NCBI RefSeq assembly: GCF_000425805.1
Contig: NZ_AUED01000001.1
Location: 496,001 to 560,000, forward strand
DNA: 64,000 nt
Direction: 5' to 3'
Origin: Pseudomonas vranovensis DSM 16006
GTDB taxonomy: Bacteria > Pseudomonadota > Gammaproteobacteria > Pseudomonadales > Pseudomonadaceae
Part shown: positions 57,628 through 64,000 of the stretch, one piece after another
Numbering within the stretch: position 1 is the stretch's first letter
How the letters are laid out: every line of letters begins with the position of its first letter
Made by a program: the position numbers and the translations under genes
The notes under the pieces: model-generated
What the model saw: only the letters and a program-made list of their open reading frames with translations
The model's database searches: none
Told to the model about the DNA's origin: nothing

Positions 57628-59184
57628 TTAACGCGCCATCACCCGCGCCCGCTCCACCAGTTCCTCATACAGCCGCGCATAGGGCTCCACGGCCTGGCAC
57701 CAGTTGAAGGGCTGGGTCATGGCCAGGCAGCGCATGGCGTTGAGCAGGTCTTTCTTGCCATAGACATAGAAGGCCCGGCTCAGGGCCTGGCGGTAGCTTT
57801 CAACGGTGGATTCGTCGAACAGGAAGCCGGTGACGCCGTTGTCGATGGTGTCGGCCAGGCCGCCGGTATTGCGCGCCACCGGCAGCGAGCCGAAACGCTG
57901 GGCGTACATCTGGCTCAGGCCGCAGGGCTCGTAGCGCGACGGCATCAGGAGGAAATCACTGCCGGCAAACATGCGCCGGGCATCGGTTTCGTTGAAGCCG
58001 ATGCGCACGCCGATCTGGCCGGGGTAGCGCAGCGCCAGTTCGCGCATGGCGTGTTCTTCTTCCGGCTCGCCGCGGCCGATGATCGCGATCTGGCCACCCC
58101 GGCTGACGATGTAGTCGGCCACTCCCAGGGTGAGGTCCAGGCCCTTCTGGTAGACCAGCCGCGAGACCACCGCGAACAGCGGGCCGCTGGAGGGCTCGAG
58201 TTCGAACAGTTCACGGACCTGGCGGCTGTTGACCGCCTTGCCCTCCCAGTCGTTGAGGCTGAACGGGCGGGCCAGGTGCGGGTCGCTGGCCGAGTCCCAG
58301 CTTTCGTCGATGCCGTTGGGAATGCCACTGAGCAGGCCTTGCTGGGCCTTGCTGCCAAGAAAGCCGTCCAGGCCGCAGCCAAAGTCCGGGGTGGTGATTT
58401 CCCGGGCGTAGGTGGCGCTGACCGTGGTGATGTGGCTGGAGTAGGCCAGGCCCGCCTTGAGGAACGACAGCTTGCCGTAGAACTCCATGCCCTCCTGTTG
58501 CAGGGCGTGGTCGGGGATGGCCAGCTCCGGGCAGCAGGCCCGGCTGACCACGCCCTGGTAGGCCAGGTTGTGGATGGTGAACAGGGTGGGGGTTTGCAGA
58601 CCGCGCCAGTGCATATAGGCCGGCGCCAGGCCTGCGGGCCAGTCATGGGCATGCACCAGATCCGGCTTCCAGTGCACCATGCCTTCGCCTGCGGCGATCT
58701 CGGCGGCGGCCAGGCCCAGACGGGCAAAACGGATGTGGTTGTCAGGCCAGTCTCGACCATTGTTGGCACCATAGGGCGTGCCTTCGCGCTGGTACAGTTC
58801 CGGGCAGATCAAGACATAGATCACCAGGCCATCGGACAGGTCCATGCGACCGATCTTGCAGGGCGGCAACGCCGCGTGCCCACCCAACTCTCCCACCAGA
58901 TGGATCGGGTACTCGCTTTCCAGCACCTGCGGGTAGCCGGGGATCAGTACGCGCACGTCGTGCAGGTGGCGCATGGCCCGGGGCAGGGCGGCGGAAACAT
59001 CGCCCAGGCCACCGGTCTTGACCAGGTCGGCAATTTCAGAGGTGACGAACAATACCTTGCGTTTTTGCGTGTGCCGGGAGTCGGCGTCGGGTGCCTTGGC
59101 TGTCGTATTGAAATGCGTGGCCAGCGGCTCACGGTTGTCCGGGGTGAAATGCTCTACGTTAGGCTCGACAGCGGCACTGATCAT
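57628..59184 (-). CDS. glgA: Glycogen synthase
   Basis: A 518-aa GT5 glycosyltransferase that makes linear alpha-1,4-glucan from a nucleotide sugar (ADP-glucose in most bacteria). It has about 35 extra N-terminal residues, then the substrate motif LVKTGGLGDVSAALP, the mid-region AHDWPAGLAPAYMHW, and the C-terminal SRYEPCGLSQMYAQRFGSLP with NTGGLADTI. It is the first gene of the leftward glgA-treZ-malQ-treY-DUF2934-glgX operon. No glgC is in the window, so the sugar donor comes from elsewhere. Confidence 0.96.
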   Translation of the reverse strand: MISAAVEPNVEHFTPDNREPLATHFNTTAKAPDADSRHTQKRKVLFVTSEIADLVKTGGLGDVSAALPRAMRHLHDVRVLIPGYPQVLESEYPIHLVGELGGHAALPPCKIGRMDLSDGLVIYVLICPELYQREGTPYGANNGRDWPDNHIRFARLGLAAAEIAAGEGMVHWKPDLVHAHDWPAGLAPAYMHWRGLQTPTLFTIHNLAYQGVVSRACCPELAIPDHALQQEGMEFYGKLSFLKAGLAYSSHITTVSATYAREITTPDFGCGLDGFLGSKAQQGLLSGIPNGIDESWDSASDPHLARPFSLNDWEGKAVNSRQVRELFELEPSSGPLFAVVSRLVYQKGLDLTLGVADYIVSRGGQIAIIGRGEPEEEHAMRELALRYPGQIGVRIGFNETDARRMFAGSDFLLMPSRYEPCGLSQMYAQRFGSLPVARNTGGLADTIDNGVTGFLFDESTVESYRQALSRAFYVYGKKDLLNAMRCLAMTQPFNWCQAVEPYARLYEELVERARVMAR

Positions 59185-59599
59185 ACTTCTCTCCGTCCCT
59201 ATGTTGCGGGTGTGGTCACCCGTTGTTGTGTGTCTGCTAAAGGCGTCTCTCTATGTGTGGAGTTGCATTGCGATCCATGCCCCGACGTCATGCGCGCAAG
59301 CGCTACGCAAGTCGGCGATCCGTGCCGGCGGCGTGGTGACAGATTGGGGTGGGTGGGCCGCGCCTGGTTGACCAGAAACGATGGCCTACTAAATTGCTGA
59401 CCTGTTGCGATTTCAGAAAGTTCGACTTTTTTCAGCCTGGTTTTCCGAACAATCTCGTGGCCGCTACTGAGTGTAGGAGAGATACGTGGGGGAATGTGAC
59501 CCGCTGGTCACTTTACTTTCGGTCTGTGTCATACCGTACAATCGCCCGACTTTCCCCAGCCTTGCCGGGGCAACACTTATTACAGGGACAAGGATGACC
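59185..59599. other. 415-bp gap between glgA and the GNAT gene
   Basis: No gene or RNA is recognised. The region is AT-richer than its flanks and should contain the glgA promoter (leftward) and the GNAT gene promoter (rightward). I see no clear operator or riboswitch. Confidence 0.4.
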
Positions 59600-60094
59600 A
59601 TGGACGCCGCCGAACAGATTCTGGTTTTACAGGCCAGCTACAGCAACCCGATGCACGCGGAAGCCATCGGCCTGGTGCTGGACCAGTATGCCCGGGACCC
59701 CATGGGCGGCGGCCAGGCGCTTGACCCGCACCTGCTGGCGCAGCTGCCGGAGGAGCTGGCCCGGCGGCCGCATGCCTTCAGCGTGCTGGCCTTTGTCGAT
59801 GGCCAGCCGGCGGGGCTGGTGAACTGCTTTGAAGGGTTCTCGACCTTTGCCTGCCGGCCGCTGGTGAACATTCATGACGTGTCGGTGGTGCCGGCTCATC
59901 GCGGCAAAGGGTTGAGCCAGCGCATGTTGACCAAGGTCGAAGAAATCGCCCGCCAGCGCGGCTGCTGCAAGCTGACCCTGGAGGTGCTCGAAGGCAATCC
60001 CGCAGCCCAGGGCAGCTACCGCACCTTCGGTTTTGAACATGCCCGCTTCGACCCGGCCTATGGCGCCATGCAGTTCTGGACCAAGGTGTTGTAG
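59600..60094 (+). CDS. GNAT-family N-acetyltransferase
   Basis: A 164-aa acetyl-CoA-dependent acyltransferase. Central motif A of the GNAT fold is seen in VNIHDVSVVPAHRGKGLSQR (acetyl-CoA pyrophosphate loop) and the late EVLEGNPAAQGSYRTFGFEH segment. AAGGA lies 5 bp before ATG 59600; ATG 59594 is also in frame. The acceptor is unknown. It stands alone, with a terminator after it. Confidence 0.82.
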   Translation: MDAAEQILVLQASYSNPMHAEAIGLVLDQYARDPMGGGQALDPHLLAQLPEELARRPHAFSVLAFVDGQPAGLVNCFEGFSTFACRPLVNIHDVSVVPAHRGKGLSQRMLTKVEEIARQRGCCKLTLEVLEGNPAAQGSYRTFGFEHARFDPAYGAMQFWTKVL

Positions 60095-60111
60095 GGTTGG
60101 GGCAACAGTGA

Positions 60112-60139
60112 ACGGGCAGGTGGGGGAGAGCCTGCCCGT
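60112..60139. terminator. Hairpin between convergent GNAT and 55-aa genes
   Basis: A 9-bp stem ACGGGCAGG (60112-60120)/CCTGCCCGT (60131-60139) with a 10-nt loop in the 50-bp gap; likely a bidirectional terminator, although it lacks a T tract. Confidence 0.65.
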
Positions 60140-60144
60140 GAGTA

Positions 60145-60312
60145 TCAGGCGAGAGAATTTTTACTGTCGGACTTGGCTTGTTCCAACTGTCGACTCAGCG
60201 TGGCGACTTGCTGTTGCAACAGCTCGCGTTCTTCCCGCAGGCGCCGCAACTCTTCCCGGGTAATGGTGACGTAGAGCGTCTGGGGCGGCATTTTCGCCAG
60301 AAGGGTTCCCAT
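60145..60312 (-). CDS. 55-aa coiled-coil small protein
   Basis: A short gene read from ATG 60312, with GAGGT 6 bp upstream. The product has a charged, Leu/Gln-rich helix over residues 19-48 (EELRRLREERELLQQQVATL) with heptad spacing that should form a coiled coil, probably a homodimer. It has no signal peptide or membrane segment. It is divergent from gnd and convergent to the GNAT gene. The function is unknown. Confidence 0.65.
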   Translation of the reverse strand: MGTLLAKMPPQTLYVTITREELRRLREERELLQQQVATLSRQLEQAKSDSKNSLA

Positions 60313-60510
60313 TGCACACCTCGCAAATGGCTGGTTGTTGAGTACAAGCGTAGTTGCTCGGTCGGTCGGGGATTCTGAATTCTTTTTAAGTGCATGGGAA
60401 CTTTTTTGTTTCTTGCTGTCTTGCCGTTCGTCGCTGAACCAAGTCTGCCGGTGCTGGACTAACCTTGAAGGCCTGAACCGGCAGTTTTCATTCAAGGGGA
60501 GCATCGGCAC

Positions 60511-61490
60511 ATGCAACTGGGAATCGTGGGGCTGGGCCGCATGGGCGGCAATATCGCAAGACGTTTGATGCGCGGCGGCCACCAGACGGTGGTGCATGAC
60601 CGCGACCGCAAGGCCGTCGAGTCCCTGGCAGCCGAGGGTGCTGTCGGCGCGCATGACCTGGGCGCGCTGGTGGGCAAGCTGCACAAGCCGCGCGCGGTGT
60701 GGGTGATGCTGCCGGCGGGTGAGCCGACCGAGCAGACCATCGCGCAACTGGCCGACCTGCTGGACGCCGACGATGTGATCATTGATGGCGGCAACACCTT
60801 CTACAAGGACGACATCCGTCGTGCCAGCGACCTGGGCAAGCGGCAGCTGCATTACATGGATGTGGGCACCTCGGGTGGCGTCTGGGGCCTGGAGCGTGGC
60901 TACTGCATGATGATCGGTGGCGAGAAGGCGGTCTTCGATCGCCTCGACCCGCTGTTTGCCACACTGGCCCCCGGTGTCGGCAACATCCCCCGCACTCGAG
61001 GCCGCCAGGGCCCGGCCGGGCGCGCCGAGCAAGGGTACATCCATGCCGGCCCGGCAGGTGCCGGGCACTATGTGAAGATGATCCACAATGGTATCGAGTA
61101 CGGCCTGATGCAGGCCTACGCCGAGGGATTCGACATCCTCAAGAGCAAGGGCAGTGATGCCTTGCCGGCCGAACAGCGCTTTGACCTGGACATGGCCGAG
61201 ATCGCCGAGGTGTGGCGTCGCGGCAGCGTGGTGACCTCCTGGTTGCTGGACCTCACGGCCGACGCCCTGGTGGCAGACCCGCAATTGGGCGGCTACAGCG
61301 GTTCGGTGGCCGACAGTGGCGAAGGGCGCTGGACTATTGATGCCGCCGTGGAGCAGGCGGTGCCGGTGCCGGTGCTGTCGAGTGCGCTGTTCGCCCGCTT
61401 CCGTTCACGTCAGCAGCAGGGCACCTACGCCGATCGGATGCTTTCGGCAATGCGTTTCGGTTTCGGTGGCCATGTCGAGAAAAAGCCCGA

Positions 61491-61494
<4 letters not shown>
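60511..61494 (+). CDS. gnd: 6-Phosphogluconate dehydrogenase (short, decarboxylating GndA type)
   Basis: A 327-aa enzyme oxidising 6-phosphogluconate to ribulose-5-phosphate with CO2 release. It has the N-terminal Rossmann motif [33 protein letters not shown] and the catalytic-lysine region [20 protein letters not shown]. The length fits the short (about 330 aa) class rather than the 470-aa class. It overlaps zwf by 4 bp. Such short enzymes are often NAD-preferring, which cannot be decided here. Confidence 0.93.
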
Positions 61495-62993
<1,499 letters not shown>

Positions 62994-63013
62994 CGCACGC
63001 AAGAGGAGGGCCG

Positions 63014-64000
63014 ATGCCCGGCTTGATCGAAGACTATGCATTGATTGGAAATTGTCGCAGCGCTGCCCTGGTGGGGCGCGATGGCTCACTGGACTGGCTG
63101 TGCTTGCCCAGGTTCGATTCACCAGCGGTATTTGCCGCCTTGCTCGGGGAGGAGGAAAACGGCCGTTGGCGTCTGGCGCCCAGCGAGGCGGTGGAGCAGG
63201 TGAGCCGGGAGTACCTGGAGGACACGCTGATCCTGCAGACCACCTTCGTCACCGCCAGTGGTCGAGCCCGGGTCATCGACTGCATGCCCCTGGCCGATCA
63301 CAACAGCGTGGTACGCGTGGTCGAAGGGCTCGAAGGCCACGTGCCGTTCGAGATGGACCTGGTCATGCGCTTCGACTACGGCAACAGCGTACCTTGGGTC
63401 GAAAAGAGCGAGCCCCTGGTACTGACAGCGGTAGTGGGGCCGGATCGCCTGGTACTGCGCAGTGAAGTAGCGACCCATTCCCACGACCAGCATGTGGGCA
63501 GTCGCTTCAGTGTCCAGCAGGGCCAGCAATTGGCCTTCAGCCTCACCTACCAAGCCTCCCACTTGCCATTGCCGGCCCCGTTTGCCGTCGAAAAAGCCCT
63601 GGAAGAAACGGCAGAGCAGTGGCGGATTTTCGCTGGGCGTTGTCCTGATGTCGGTCCCTGGACAGCCTTGGTAAAACGCTCGCTGATCACCCTCAAGGCC
63701 ATGACCTATGCCCCCACCGGTGGCATCGTTGCGGCGGTGACCACCTCGTTGCCCGAGCACCTGGGCGGTGAGCGCAATTGGGACTACCGCTATTGCTGGC
63801 TGCGTGATGCAACCATGACTTTGCTGGCGTTCATGAACCTGGGCTACTTCGAGGAGGCTCAGGCCTGGCGCGAGTGGCTGTTGCGCTCGGTGGCGGGCAA
63901 CCCGGAGCAGATGCAGATCATGTACGGCCTGGCGGGTGAGCGTCGCTTGCAGGAGTTTGAGCTGCCCTGGCTCAGCGGCTACGAAGGCTCACAGCCGGTA
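63014..64000 (+). CDS. GH15-family glucoamylase/trehalase-like protein (3' end outside window)
   Basis: The first 329 residues of a glycoside hydrolase 15 protein; the frame is open at base 64000. MPGLIEDYALIGNCRSAALV opens the N-terminal beta domain, typical of the bacterial GH15 group with DGSLDWLCLPRFDSPAVFA. The catalytic (alpha/alpha)6 barrel begins near residue 215 with the GGERNWDYRYCWLRDATMTL motif. Known members hydrolyse trehalose or alpha-glucan ends. A GAGGAGGG ribosome-binding site precedes ATG 63014, 20 bp after zwf. It would feed glucose from trehalose or glucan to the zwf-gnd route once phosphorylated. Confidence 0.9.
   Translation, partial: MPGLIEDYALIGNCRSAALVGRDGSLDWLCLPRFDSPAVFAALLGEEENGRWRLAPSEAVEQVSREYLEDTLILQTTFVTASGRARVIDCMPLADHNSVVRVVEGLEGHVPFEMDLVMRFDYGNSVPWVEKSEPLVLTAVVGPDRLVLRSEVATHSHDQHVGSRFSVQQGQQLAFSLTYQASHLPLPAPFAVEKALEETAEQWRIFAGRCPDVGPWTALVKRSLITLKAMTYAPTGGIVAAVTTSLPEHLGGERNWDYRYCWLRDATMTLLAFMNLGYFEEAQAWREWLLRSVAGNPEQMQIMYGLAGERRLQEFELPWLSGYEGSQPV

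Noticed and set aside
57433-59400. Plus-strand open frame of 655 codons opposite glgA
   Set aside because: Antisense to glgA; no recognisable protein family.

Overview
The window is high-GC, densely coded chromosome from a fluorescent Pseudomonas, most likely of the P. putida group. The evidence for this is Pseudomonas-type REP palindromes, a PrrF small RNA behind a Fur box, a leucine-catabolism (liu) block, a DUF6124 protein, and the Pseudomonas arrangement of glycogen/trehalose genes, including a TreS-maltokinase fusion. I see no tRNA, rRNA, CRISPR array, insertion sequence or integrated phage. Genus and group are inferred from gene content and order, not from any database search.

Layout. 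1-8.1 kb: the 3' part of ahpF (alkyl hydroperoxide reductase subunit F), an azlC-azlD-araC amino-acid export unit, a secreted Sel1-like protein, a LysE exporter with a divergent LysR, and a LysR/MFS divergent pair. 8.1-11.2 kb: DNA polymerase II (polB) and a DUF1772 membrane protein. 11.4-17.1 kb: a DUF4174 protein, then a catabolic operon (Gfo/Idh/MocA dehydrogenase, MHS transporter, type II dehydroquinase, second Gfo/Idh/MocA dehydrogenase) with a divergent LysR. 17.2-22.6 kb: small unknown proteins, an orphan anti-sigma-like fragment, an ArsR-rhodanese fusion divergent from a DUF2938 membrane protein over a palindromic operator, and a large membrane HD-GYP sensor. 22.7-28.5 kb: class III aminotransferase, LysR, amino-acid permease, hotdog thioesterase and an M14 carboxypeptidase. 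28.5-30.6 kb: an iron-linked island holding a FecI/FecR hybrid protein, the PrrF sRNA, a DUF6124 protein and a lambda-CI-like repressor that has lost both catalytic residues.

30.6-38.2 kb is leucine/isovalerate catabolism: liuA-liuB-liuC-liuD leftward and an acyl-CoA ligase rightward, facing each other across two identical palindromic boxes 50 bp apart. 38.2-64 kb is alpha-glucan/trehalose metabolism. glgE, treS-mak and glgB run rightward and would make branched glucan from trehalose through maltose-1-phosphate. glgA, treZ, malQ, treY, a DUF2934 gene and glgX run leftward and would make linear glucan and turn it into trehalose. Between the arms lie an orphan autotransporter barrel and an EEP-family phosphohydrolase. 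On the right edge are gnd, zwf and a GH15 trehalase/glucoamylase-like gene cut by the window end. No glgC, glgP or glgM is present.

The most interesting items are the sigma-region-4/FecR chimera beside PrrF, the protease-dead CI-like repressor, the HD-GYP protein with a large insertion inside its catalytic domain, the ArsR-rhodanese palindrome, the two-operator liu promoter region and the uncharacterised dehydroquinase/dehydrogenase operon. Nothing in the window is clearly a wholly new multi-gene system. Where two in-frame starts were possible, I chose the start from ribosome-binding-site spacing and family alignment.
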